Translations under genes and position numbers: made by a program | Notes under the pieces: model-generated | What the model was told of the DNA's origin: nothing | Databases searched by the model: none | Seen by the model: the letters and a program-made list of their open reading frames with translations, nothing else | Origin: Clostridia bacterium | GTDB lineage: Bacteria > Bacillota > Clostridia > Oscillospirales > Acutalibacteraceae | DNA length: 7,137 nucleotides | NCBI GenBank assembly: GCA_017501865.1 | Contig: JAFVWD010000368.1 | Coordinates: 1-7,137 of the forward strand | Direction of reading: 5' to 3' | Part shown: positions 1 through 5,162 of the stretch, piece after piece | Layout of the letters: each line of letters starts with the position of its first letter | Position numbering within the stretch: the first letter of the stretch is position 1

Positions 1-27
1 AACTACCTCTTCCTGAAAAATCTAACA

Positions 28-57
28 GGGTGACGAAGAACCCTTGCTTCATCACCC
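28..57 (-). terminator. Probable terminator hairpin after the glycerophosphodiesterase gene
   Basis: GGGTGACGAAG (28-38) pairs with CTTCATCACCC (47-57) with one mismatch, leaving an 8-base loop. Read on the minus strand, the hairpin begins 6 bases after the stop codon at 64-66. It is followed by a sequence ending in a run of five T (revcomp of 16-20), preceded by mixed bases. The position and G+C-rich stem base suit an intrinsic terminator. The T tract is short and offset, so efficiency is uncertain. On the plus strand the hairpin is followed by GAAAAATT, which is not a T tract. Confidence 0.5.
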
Positions 58-63
58 GAAAAA

Positions 64-1080
64 TTATTTATTAATAACGTCGTAAGCCATATCAGGAACG
101 TCTGACATAATACAGTCAGCACCTATTCCGTTAAGTCTTTCAACCTCTTCTGCTTCATTTATTGTCCAATACTGAACGGCAATGTTATGTCTGTGTGCAT
201 AATTTACAACGCGCTCTGAGCCGAGCATTAATATTCCGTACTGATTGGTCGGAATCTGCAATGCACTGAACTTGTAAAAATCTTCGTTTAAATCAATTGA
301 ATATGCTGCTGCAAAATAAAATACAACTACTTCAAAAATTGATGATGAGCGCAACATATCGGGGTAATTTTCATCAACATATTTTGTAACATCGCCGTTA
401 AATGTTCCGAAAACAACCTTTTCTAAAAGATTTTTTTCTTTCAGTATTCTGTAAAGCTCATCTGCCGCCTTGAAGCCTGCTTCGCCCTTATCTTTAATTT
501 CAATTATGTAAGTGAAATTGCCGTTATTCTGAAGATAATCGAGAACATCCTCCAAAAGTACGACCCTGAGATTTTCAGGGATTTCTTCACCACGAAGTCC
601 TCTGTATGGGTACTCGCCCTCAGATGTTTCAAAATTTTCACCAAAATTCAAAGCCTTCAGCTCTTCATATGTTTTTGTAATAGGCTTTACCTCTTCACTA
701 CCGAATTCCTCCGGTGCATTTGTCGTTCTGTCTAATGTATCATCGTGAAGAAGTATAAGCTTATCATCCTTTGTTATGTGCAAATCAAATTCAAATGTAT
801 CTACATTAAAACTCTTGTTTTCAACGCAATACTCAAAAGCCATCATTGTATTTTCAGGAGCTATATCTGCCCCCGAGCGGTGCGCTGAAACCAATGCTTT
901 ATCTGTCGTGATAAACGGATTTGTCATTTCACTTTTTTCAGGCACTTTACCGCCTGAAGCTCTGCATAACGCACTTGCACCGAGTACTGTTACTAATAAC
1001 ACCGCAACTACTACGGCAAACACTTTTATAATTCTCTTAAAAAGCTTTTTTTCCTTCTTGTTTTTCTTATTTTTGCTCAT
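64..1080 (-). CDS. Membrane-anchored glycerophosphodiester phosphodiesterase family protein (GDPD)
   Basis: A 338-residue protein of the GP-PDE TIM-barrel family. These enzymes hydrolyse glycerophosphodiesters, such as deacylated phospholipid headgroups, to glycerol-3-phosphate and an alcohol. Residues 1-18 are very Lys-rich (SKNKKNKKEKK) and are followed by one hydrophobic segment (about 19-38). This predicts a cytoplasmic N-terminus, a single membrane anchor and an extracellular catalytic domain. Cys39 follows Leu, so it is a poor lipobox. Family motifs are present in order: AHRSG (His67, Arg68), APENT (Glu76), FEFDLHITKDDKLILLHDD (Glu97, Asp99, His112), LDRTT, the IIEIK strand (Glu194, Lys196), QYWTIN (Trp305) and the closing GADCIMSDVPD. 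Both catalytic histidines and the metal-binding Glu/Asp are kept; the first motif reads HRSG rather than the commoner HRG. The ATG at 1080 follows AGGTGAT (revcomp of 1086-1092) at good spacing. The gene stands alone and is divergent from the alkD-like gene. The exact substrate cannot be read from sequence. Confidence 0.93.
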   Translation of the reverse strand: MSKNKKNKKEKKLFKRIIKVFAVVVAVLLVTVLGASALCRASGGKVPEKSEMTNPFITTDKALVSAHRSGADIAPENTMMAFEYCVENKSFNVDTFEFDLHITKDDKLILLHDDTLDRTTNAPEEFGSEEVKPITKTYEELKALNFGENFETSEGEYPYRGLRGEEIPENLRVVLLEDVLDYLQNNGNFTYIIEIKDKGEAGFKAADELYRILKEKNLLEKVVFGTFNGDVTKYVDENYPDMLRSSSIFEVVVFYFAAAYSIDLNEDFYKFSALQIPTNQYGILMLGSERVVNYAHRHNIAVQYWTINEAEEVERLNGIGADCIMSDVPDMAYDVINK

Positions 1081-1119
1081 AATTCATCACCTGTTATTGT
1101 TTAAAATGGCATATAAAAT

Positions 1120-1148
1120 AATCTATCATAATTACTACTAAAAGTCAA
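1120..1148 (-). promoter_or_regulatory. Candidate sigma-A promoter for the GDPD gene
   Basis: On the minus strand TTGACT (revcomp of 1143-1148) is followed after 17 bases by TAGATT (revcomp of 1120-1125). The -35 is good and the -10 matches TATAAT at only four of six positions. It would give a leader of about 30 bases before the ATG at 1080. A TATGAT lies a few bases off the ideal spacing, so the -10 assignment is not firm. Confidence 0.4.
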
Positions 1149-1177
1149 TTTACAAAACTCTCAAAACATAGTATAAT
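1149..1177 (+). promoter_or_regulatory. Sigma-A-type promoter for the alkD-like gene
   Basis: TTTACA (1149-1154) and a perfect TATAAT (1172-1177) are separated by exactly 17 bases. The expected transcription start is about 1184, only some 10 bases before the ATG at 1194. The same hexamers and spacing occur upstream of the cysteine desulfurase gene at 3974-4002. The -35 directly abuts the candidate -35 of the divergent GDPD promoter. Confidence 0.75.
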
Positions 1178-1182
1178 ATTGC

Positions 1183-1188
1183 GGGTGG
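1183..1188 (+). promoter_or_regulatory. Ribosome binding site that fixes the alkD-like start
   Basis: GGGTGG lies 5 bases upstream of ATG 1194. An in-frame TTG at 1179 would extend the protein by five residues, but it sits just after the TATAAT box, upstream of the predicted transcription start, so it cannot be used from this promoter. The site itself lies at or right after the expected mRNA 5' end. Confidence 0.55.
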
Positions 1189-1193
1189 TTTAT

Positions 1194-1883
1194 ATGAGTA
1201 TTGACAAAATTACTACACATTTATTTTCTTTGCAGGATATTTCCTACAAGGAATTCAACAGTAAACTTATACCTTCTGTTAACAAGGATGATGTTATAGG
1301 TGTAAGAATCCCTGAATTAAGAAGGTACGCAAAGGAGCTGAAGGGAACCTCTGAGAGCACAGAGTTTTTAAATTCTTTACCGCATAAATATACAGAAGAA
1401 TATAATCTTCATGCATTATTATTAGAATACATTAAAAGCTACGGCGACACAATAAATGCACTGAATAAATTTTTACCTTATGTCGACAACTGGGCAACCT
1501 GTGACATTATGAGTATGAAAGTCTTTAAAAAGCACCTTGATATTTTACCCGAACAGCTCGATATATGGCTTAACTCCCCACACACCTATACCATTCGCTT
1601 TGCCATAAAAATGTATATGACATATTACCTTGACGAAGGGTTTAATTCAGAATATATGAAAAAAATTGCAGGAGTGCGTTCAGATGAATATTATGTAAAT
1701 ATGATGATTGCCTGGTATTTTGCAACCGCACTTGCAAAGCAATATGACTCCGCAATAAAGCTTTTAGAAAACAAGGAATTACCTGTTTGGGTACATAACA
1801 AAACAATTCAGAAAGCTGTTGAAAGCTACAGAATAACTGCCAAACAAAAGGAATATCTGAAATCATTAAAAATCAAAAATTAA
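1194..1883 (+). CDS. AlkD-like DNA alkylation repair protein (HEAT-repeat DNA glycosylase family)
   Basis: A 229-residue, largely helical protein of the DNA_alkylation_repair (AlkC/AlkD) family. Characterised AlkD removes cationic alkylated bases such as 3-methyladenine and 7-methylguanine, using a HEAT-like repeat fold that grips the DNA backbone without flipping the base. Diagnostic stretches are GVRIPELRRYAKEL (residues 36-49), YVDNWATCDIMS (96-107) and TYTIRFAIKMYMTYYLD (131-147). Trp100 and Asp104 keep the W-x3-D spacing of Trp109/Asp113 in Bacillus cereus AlkD, and Arg135 is the likely counterpart of Arg148. The subfamily with NWATCD is widespread in Firmicutes and mostly uncharacterised, so glycosylase activity is inferred. 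Length fits the family (about 220-240). The ATG at 1194 is chosen because it has a Shine-Dalgarno site and lies just after the promoter. The gene appears monocistronic, with a strong hairpin 7 bases after its stop. Confidence 0.9.
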   Translation: MSIDKITTHLFSLQDISYKEFNSKLIPSVNKDDVIGVRIPELRRYAKELKGTSESTEFLNSLPHKYTEEYNLHALLLEYIKSYGDTINALNKFLPYVDNWATCDIMSMKVFKKHLDILPEQLDIWLNSPHTYTIRFAIKMYMTYYLDEGFNSEYMKKIAGVRSDEYYVNMMIAWYFATALAKQYDSAIKLLENKELPVWVHNKTIQKAVESYRITAKQKEYLKSLKIKN

Positions 1884-1889
1884 ATCAGT

Positions 1890-1928
1890 AAAGGAGCTGT
1901 AAAAACATAAGTTTTTTACAGCTCCTTT
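1890..1928 (+). terminator. Long hairpin directly after the alkD-like gene, probable terminator
   Basis: A perfect 16-bp stem pairs 1890-1905 (AAAGGAGCTGTAAAAA) with 1913-1928 (TTTTTACAGCTCCTTT) around a 7-base loop. It begins 7 bases after the TAA at 1881-1883. The T run expected after the stem is mostly absent: the stem's own 3' arm ends CCTTT and then GTCAG follows. It may still stop transcription or protect the mRNA 3' end. On the minus strand it likewise lacks a following T tract. Confidence 0.6.
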
Positions 1929-1953
1929 GTCAGAGAACAGGAAAAAATGCAGA

Positions 1954-2043
1954 ACGGACAAACTGAGCAAAATCAAGGCGATAGCCTGTATTTTGCTTGC
2001 CCGAAGGCGTACAATGGTACGTCGAGTGGCGAAGTTTGTTTGT
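1954..2043 (+). repeat. Multi-branched structured element of about 90 bp (possible dispersed repeat or small RNA)
   Basis: An outer stem joins 1954-1964 to 2033-2043: seven perfect pairs (ACAAACT/AGTTTGT), then two G-U pairs, then C-G and A-T. Inside it, AGCAAAAT (1966-1973) pairs with ATTTTGCT (1990-1997). Two mismatches then precede AGGC/GCCT (1976-1979/1984-1987) closed by a GATA loop. Next, GCC/GGC can close a CGAA loop at 1999-2008, and CGTAC/GTACG (2008-2012/2017-2021) closes an AATG loop. The two inner hairpins share base 2008, so they compete by one pair. The G-U pairs would be mismatches on the other strand, so a plus-strand RNA folds better. No transposase, tRNA T-loop or credible reading frame accompanies it. 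It looks like a degenerate palindromic dispersed element of the REP/MITE kind, but copy number cannot be seen in one window. Confidence 0.5.
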
Positions 2044-2087
2044 AATATAAAACATAATTTTTTCATCAATTTCGTTTTTTTATTTTT

Positions 2088-2127
2088 AATGGGTTCTATA
2101 GGCTTTTATTAACCTACAGAACCCATT
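2088..2127. repeat. 15-bp inverted repeat between convergent genes
   Basis: AATGGGTTCTATAGG (2088-2102) pairs with CCTACAGAACCCATT (2113-2127) with one A/C mismatch and a 10-base loop. It lies between the alkD-like gene and the convergent small lipoprotein gene, 48 bp past the lipoprotein stop. The T-rich tract lies before the hairpin on the plus strand (2075-2087) and not after it. Read from the lipoprotein gene, the hairpin is followed by an A-rich run. It therefore does not fit a canonical terminator in either direction, although it may block read-through or protect an mRNA end. Confidence 0.6.
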
Positions 2128-2174
2128 GCAACATCAGTTTTATACGGTCTGCGCTTTTTTACATCTTCTTTATA

Positions 2175-2465
2175 TTATTCTGTAAGTGCGTCTTTTATAT
2201 CAGTGAGTCCTTCTGAAATACCTTCAGAAACACCGTCAACAATGTCGCCTGCCAAACCGTCGTTATTTTCATCTGACACGTCTGAAACCATACCGTCATT
2301 TTTATCCGGAACTGTTACAATATCCATTGTTGTATCCACAGTCGTGTTAATGGTTGTTGGTTGTGTTGTTGTTACTTCTTCAGTATCGTTACCGCAACCA
2401 TAGAATAAAACAGCAACTACAGTAACCGCCAGAATTGCAAGACCGAGTGTTATGATTTTTTTCAT
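2175..2465 (-). CDS. Small Thr/Asp-rich putative lipoprotein downstream of ypeB
   Basis: A 96-residue protein with no recognised enzymatic domain. It starts MKK, then a hydrophobic stretch (residues 4-22) ends in LFYGCG, so Cys24 is a plausible lipidation site. The -2 Tyr is unusual for a lipobox, so a simple membrane anchor is possible. Residues 31-50 are Thr-rich (TTTQPTT and similar), as in an extracytoplasmic linker. The C-terminal 40 residues are acidic and carry a period-4 pattern (VDGV, SEGI, SEGL, TDI) that would form an amphipathic helix. Comparable small lipoproteins with DG/DIVDG tails occur in spore-forming Clostridia; I recognise the style, not a named family. The ATG at 2465 follows AAAGGA (revcomp of 2475-2480). 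The gene lies 73 bp after ypeB on the same strand, with no clear terminator between, so co-transcription is likely. A short hairpin (2483-2487/2497-2501) lies just upstream of the ribosome binding site. Confidence 0.75.
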   Translation of the reverse strand: MKKIITLGLAILAVTVVAVLFYGCGNDTEEVTTTQPTTINTTVDTTMDIVTVPDKNDGMVSDVSDENNDGLAGDIVDGVSEGISEGLTDIKDALTE

Positions 2466-2538
2466 TCTTTCACATCCTTTCCGGAGTGAGTGTTTTACTC
2501 CCGTTTTATTTTCCCCACAAAAAATTCACTTATGCACT

Positions 2539-3882
2539 TTATTTTGTGAGAACTCCGTTATCTGAATATAATAAAATCAAAATTTCCACTTCTGCACCCG
2601 TTTCAGGATCTATATATATTAAAACCTCCTGACCGTCACTTGCAACGCAATGATATTCATAAGCATAAATTTCACTACCGAAATCTGTAGGTATAAATAC
2701 CTTTTCGGCTGATTTCAATTTAATATTACTGTTCAAAAGCTTCGCACCTGTTTCTAAGGTGTATTTGTATTTCCCGTCGTTGCTTCTTCGGGTATGATTC
2801 ATTAAATAACCTGTTGAATCAAAGCCTGTTATTTCGCCGTTATCAAGCGCCACGCTTACCTTTATCAGGTCCGTATAATACGTAACAGAATTTTCATAAA
2901 ACGCAAAATTTATTGTGCAAATTCCGTCAATTGTTGCATAATAGGTTTCTTTTACATTTTTGTAGCCCTTGGTATTCAGAAACAGCTTTGCTTTTTCTAT
3001 TGCTTCCTTTTCACTGATTGTTGCTTCATCTGCAAAGCGGGATTCGAGCATATAAGAAACAAGTCCGCCTTTTTTTGTAACGGAAATCGTTAAATCTGAA
3101 TTATAAAAGCTGTAGCAGCTTAAATTGCTCTCGCACTCACTTAAAAAGTACAGCTCTGTTTCATCTATACCTAAAAAATCAGCTGCCTTTTTCTGTGCCT
3201 CTTCTTTGCTTATTTTGGGTTGTTTTTCAATCAATTTTGATTTTTTCGTATCTATATTGTCTGAAAACGGACCGTCATATATAAGAGTCGGGTAATCTGT
3301 CATTGTTTGACCTGCATCATCCAGTTCTTCACCAAGATTAAGCTTTCTGCTCTCTTCATCATCTGACAATGTTGACTTAACCTGTTCAAAATTAAGCCCT
3401 CCGCTTTGCTCTTCACTTATAAGATAATTTATTTGCGAACTCAGCGATTCTGAATATTCACTCAGCTTTAAAAGCATTGCCGTTTCTTCCTTGCTTATTT
3501 TTTTACCGGCGGCACTTTTTTCATTAAGTGTCATTGTGTATTCTCCGACCTGAGACAAAAATTTATAAATCTCAGAAAGCTCTGCTTCACCGTCTGTTAT
3601 TTCTGACAGATTTGTTTTTGCTGCGGTAGATGCACGCCATACCTCTGTTGAAACATTCGCTATCATAGGCGAGGTTGAGGCATAAAGACATTTATTAAGA
3701 TTGAGGCTTATTGCATCAAGATGTGTACCTAATTCCGTCAGAGCTCTTTCTCGTGTTGCATTTAAAAGTCGCTCACTTTTCATATATTTTACGGTACTTA
3801 ATGTTCCCCATGCAGCTAAGAATACTATTACTGCTATAAGAAATGATGCTTTTCGTACCGTCTTTCTTCTGCTTTTTACCAT
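2539..3882 (-). CDS. ypeB: Germination protein YpeB
   Basis: A 447-residue protein matching YpeB in length and architecture. In Bacillus, YpeB sits in the spore inner membrane/cortex region and is needed for stable localisation of the cortex-lytic enzyme SleB. A basic N-terminus (KSRRKTVRK) precedes one membrane segment (residues 12-29). An extended helical N-domain (about 35-175) follows, then the family hallmark YPTLIYDGPFSDNI (197-210). The C-terminal half contains PepSY-like units: about 224-280 (ISKEEAQKKAADFLGI), 288-355 (ISEKEAIEKAKLFL) and a last one ending YIDPETGAEVEILIL (423-437). The start is fixed by AAAAGGAGA (revcomp of 3888-3896) five bases before the ATG. In many spore-formers sleB is directly upstream; here the upstream neighbour is a divergent cysteine desulfurase gene, so any SleB partner must lie elsewhere. 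The small lipoprotein gene follows downstream. Confidence 0.93.
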   Translation of the reverse strand: MVKSRRKTVRKASFLIAVIVFLAAWGTLSTVKYMKSERLLNATRERALTELGTHLDAISLNLNKCLYASTSPMIANVSTEVWRASTAAKTNLSEITDGEAELSEIYKFLSQVGEYTMTLNEKSAAGKKISKEETAMLLKLSEYSESLSSQINYLISEEQSGGLNFEQVKSTLSDDEESRKLNLGEELDDAGQTMTDYPTLIYDGPFSDNIDTKKSKLIEKQPKISKEEAQKKAADFLGIDETELYFLSECESNLSCYSFYNSDLTISVTKKGGLVSYMLESRFADEATISEKEAIEKAKLFLNTKGYKNVKETYYATIDGICTINFAFYENSVTYYTDLIKVSVALDNGEITGFDSTGYLMNHTRRSNDGKYKYTLETGAKLLNSNIKLKSAEKVFIPTDFGSEIYAYEYHCVASDGQEVLIYIDPETGAEVEILILLYSDNGVLTK

Positions 3883-3912
3883 TTTTATCTCCTTTTACTT
3901 TTTTGTTACAAT

Positions 3913-3942
3913 TATTTTTTCGAAAAATTAAAAAATTATTCA
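3913..3942 (-). promoter_or_regulatory. Possible forespore (sigma-G/F-like) promoter for ypeB
   Basis: On the minus strand TGAATA (revcomp of 3937-3942) matches the -35 seen in sigma-G promoters. After 17 bases comes AAAAATA (revcomp of 3913-3919), which agrees with the CATAATA-type -10 at five of seven positions. ypeB is under sigma-G in Bacillus subtilis. The surrounding DNA is so A/T-rich that a chance match is quite possible. Confidence 0.3.
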
Positions 3943-3973
3943 CTATTTTCGCTTTAAAACTTCTTTAAAGGCA

Positions 3974-4002
3974 TTTACAAAAATTCTTTTATATTGTATA
4001 AT
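3974..4002 (+). promoter_or_regulatory. Sigma-A-type promoter for the desulfurase-thiI-pncC operon
   Basis: TTTACA (3974-3979) and TATAAT (3997-4002) are 17 bases apart, with the transcription start expected near 4009. This leaves a leader of about 24 bases that includes the ribosome binding site. Two TTTAAA hexamers at 3953-3958 and 3964-3969, 11 bp apart, sit just upstream of the -35 and could be an A/T-rich upstream element. Confidence 0.75.
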
Positions 4003-4017
4003 ATTCAGGTTAATAAT

Positions 4018-4024
4018 GGAGGTG
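4018..4024 (+). promoter_or_regulatory. Strong ribosome binding site that selects a TTG start for the desulfurase
   Basis: GGAGGTG is a near-perfect Shine-Dalgarno sequence, with 8 bases to the TTG at 4033. Translation from there gives MAYFDNSATT, the usual N-terminus of the family. An in-frame TTG at 3994 would add 13 residues, but it overlaps the -10 region and lies upstream of the expected transcription start. Confidence 0.85.
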
Positions 4025-4032
4025 TATACTCT

Positions 4033-5160
4033 TTGGCTTATTTTGATAACAGTGCCACAACAAAACCAAGTGAAAATGCTATAGCCGCTGTTACCTCTGC
4101 GCTTACTGAATGCTGGGGTAATCCGTCTTCGCTTCACTCTTTGGGTACAGAAGCAAATAATGCTTTAAATAAAGCCAGAAAACAGGTTGCACTTCTTTTA
4201 GGCTGTCAGACAGATGATTTTTATTTTACGTCATCAGGTACAGCCGCAAACAACACCGCAATTTTCGGTGTTTACGAAAAGCAAAAACGCAACGGAAACA
4301 GAATTGTTACTACAGCCATTGAGCACCCGAGTGTTCTTGAACCTTTAAAAAGAATTGAAGCAAACGGATTTGAGGTTATTAAAATAAAGCCTGACAAGCA
4401 CGGCAACATAAACGAAGATGAGTTTTTTTCTTCAATCAATGATAAAACTATTCTCGTGTCCTGTATGGCAGTAAACAATGAAACAGGCTCCCTTCTCCCT
4501 GTGTCGTCAATCCGTTCAGCCGTAAAAAGAGCAAAATCACCTGCAATTATTCATTCAGACTGTGTACAGGCATTCGGCAAAATTCAGCTTACACCAAACT
4601 CTTTGGGTGCTGATATTATTACCGTAAGTGCACATAAAATTCACGGTCCTAAGGGTGCAGGCGGAATTTATTTAAAAAACAAAAATATAATAAAGCCTTA
4701 TATGCTTGGTGGCGAACAGGAAGGAAACATTTTCGCAGGAACTCAGGGTATGCCTGCAATTATGGGCTTCGGTGCCGCCGCCGAGGACGCAAAAAATATA
4801 ATTGAAAATCAGAGCAAGGTTAAAATATTAAAAGATTTTTTAATTGAAAATATAAAGGATTTAAAAAGTGTTGTTATAAATTCTCCTGACGATTCTCTTC
4901 CTTATATACTCAACATTTCTGTTCTTGGCTTGCCAAGTCAGCCCATAGTTAATTTTATGAGTGAGAAGGGTATTCAGATTTCCGCGGGCTCCGCTTGCAA
5001 AATGGGACACAGAAGTCCGGTTCTTACTGCAATGGGCTTACCATCGGATGTTATTGACAGTGCTGTAAGAATAAGCTTTTCACGATACAACACAAAAGAA
5101 GAAGTCGAGCTTCTTATTGAAGCAATTAAAGAAATAGATAAAAAATACGGAAAAGGATAA
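4033..5160 (+). CDS. nifS: NifS/IscS-type cysteine desulfurase paired with ThiI
   Basis: A 375-residue class V aminotransferase-fold, PLP-dependent cysteine desulfurase. It converts cysteine to alanine and holds the sulfur as an enzyme persulfide. Visible motifs from the TTG start are FDNSATT (4-10), SSGTAANN (67-74), IEHPS (96-100), MAVNNETG (145-152), HSDCVQAFGK (174-183), SAHKIHGPKG (199-208) with PLP-lysine Lys202, and AGSACKMG (318-325) with catalytic Cys322. The segment that in relatives reads GGxQExxxRxGTEN is here LGGEQEGNIFAGTQG (225-239), with the Arg and EN lost. Length is typical of the group. thiI begins 2 bases after the stop, as with the Bacillus nifZ-thiI pair, so the likely job is sulfur supply for tRNA 4-thiouridine. 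Supply for Fe-S clusters cannot be excluded, but no iscU/nifU-like scaffold gene is in view. The symbol denotes the family, not proven orthology. Confidence 0.93.
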   Translation: MAYFDNSATTKPSENAIAAVTSALTECWGNPSSLHSLGTEANNALNKARKQVALLLGCQTDDFYFTSSGTAANNTAIFGVYEKQKRNGNRIVTTAIEHPSVLEPLKRIEANGFEVIKIKPDKHGNINEDEFFSSINDKTILVSCMAVNNETGSLLPVSSIRSAVKRAKSPAIIHSDCVQAFGKIQLTPNSLGADIITVSAHKIHGPKGAGGIYLKNKNIIKPYMLGGEQEGNIFAGTQGMPAIMGFGAAAEDAKNIIENQSKVKILKDFLIENIKDLKSVVINSPDDSLPYILNISVLGLPSQPIVNFMSEKGIQISAGSACKMGHRSPVLTAMGLPSDVIDSAVRISFSRYNTKEEVELLIEAIKEIDKKYGKG

Positions 5161-5162
5161 TT

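Noticed and set aside
776..1141. Plus-strand open frame of 121 codons antisense to the GDPD gene
   Set aside because: It lies almost wholly antisense to a gene with intact catalytic motifs, and its composition (runs of Phe/Leu opposite the Lys-rich N-terminus) is what a shadow frame gives.
1179..1193. TTG at 1179 as the alkD-like start
   Set aside because: It lies just after the -10 box and before the predicted transcript start. The ATG at 1194 has the ribosome site and the family's usual N-terminus.
1954..2043. A tRNA gene
   Set aside because: Length and branching are reminiscent of a tRNA, but there is no T-loop consensus, no 7-base anticodon loop (the longest hairpin has a 4-base loop) and no acceptor-like 3' end.
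1927..2112. 61-codon plus-strand open frame, and a 67-codon minus-strand frame at 1866-2069
   Set aside because: Both run through the hairpins of the structured intergenic element. They lack a good ribosome site and a protein-like pattern, and the base-pairing explains the sequence better than coding does.
2203..2403. 66-codon plus-strand frame rich in Ser/Pro/Val
   Set aside because: It is antisense to the small lipoprotein, and its low complexity mirrors that gene's Thr/Asp codons. The minus-strand gene has a ribosome site and signal sequence.
2483..2501. Short GGAGT/ACTCC hairpin between ypeB and the lipoprotein gene as a terminator
   Set aside because: Only five base pairs with no T tract in the direction of transcription; it sits right before the ribosome site and could at most tune translation.
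3701..3931. 76-codon plus-strand frame opposite the ypeB start
   Set aside because: Antisense to the ypeB N-terminus and running through the AT-rich promoter region; no ribosome site or motif.
3943..4137. 64-codon minus-strand frame across the desulfurase start
   Set aside because: It covers the promoter and first codons of a clear plus-strand gene and has no recognisable protein features.
4272..4478. 68-codon minus-strand frame inside the desulfurase gene; similar frames at 1642-1866 and 6486-6677
   Set aside because: All are antisense shadows inside genes with full family motifs.
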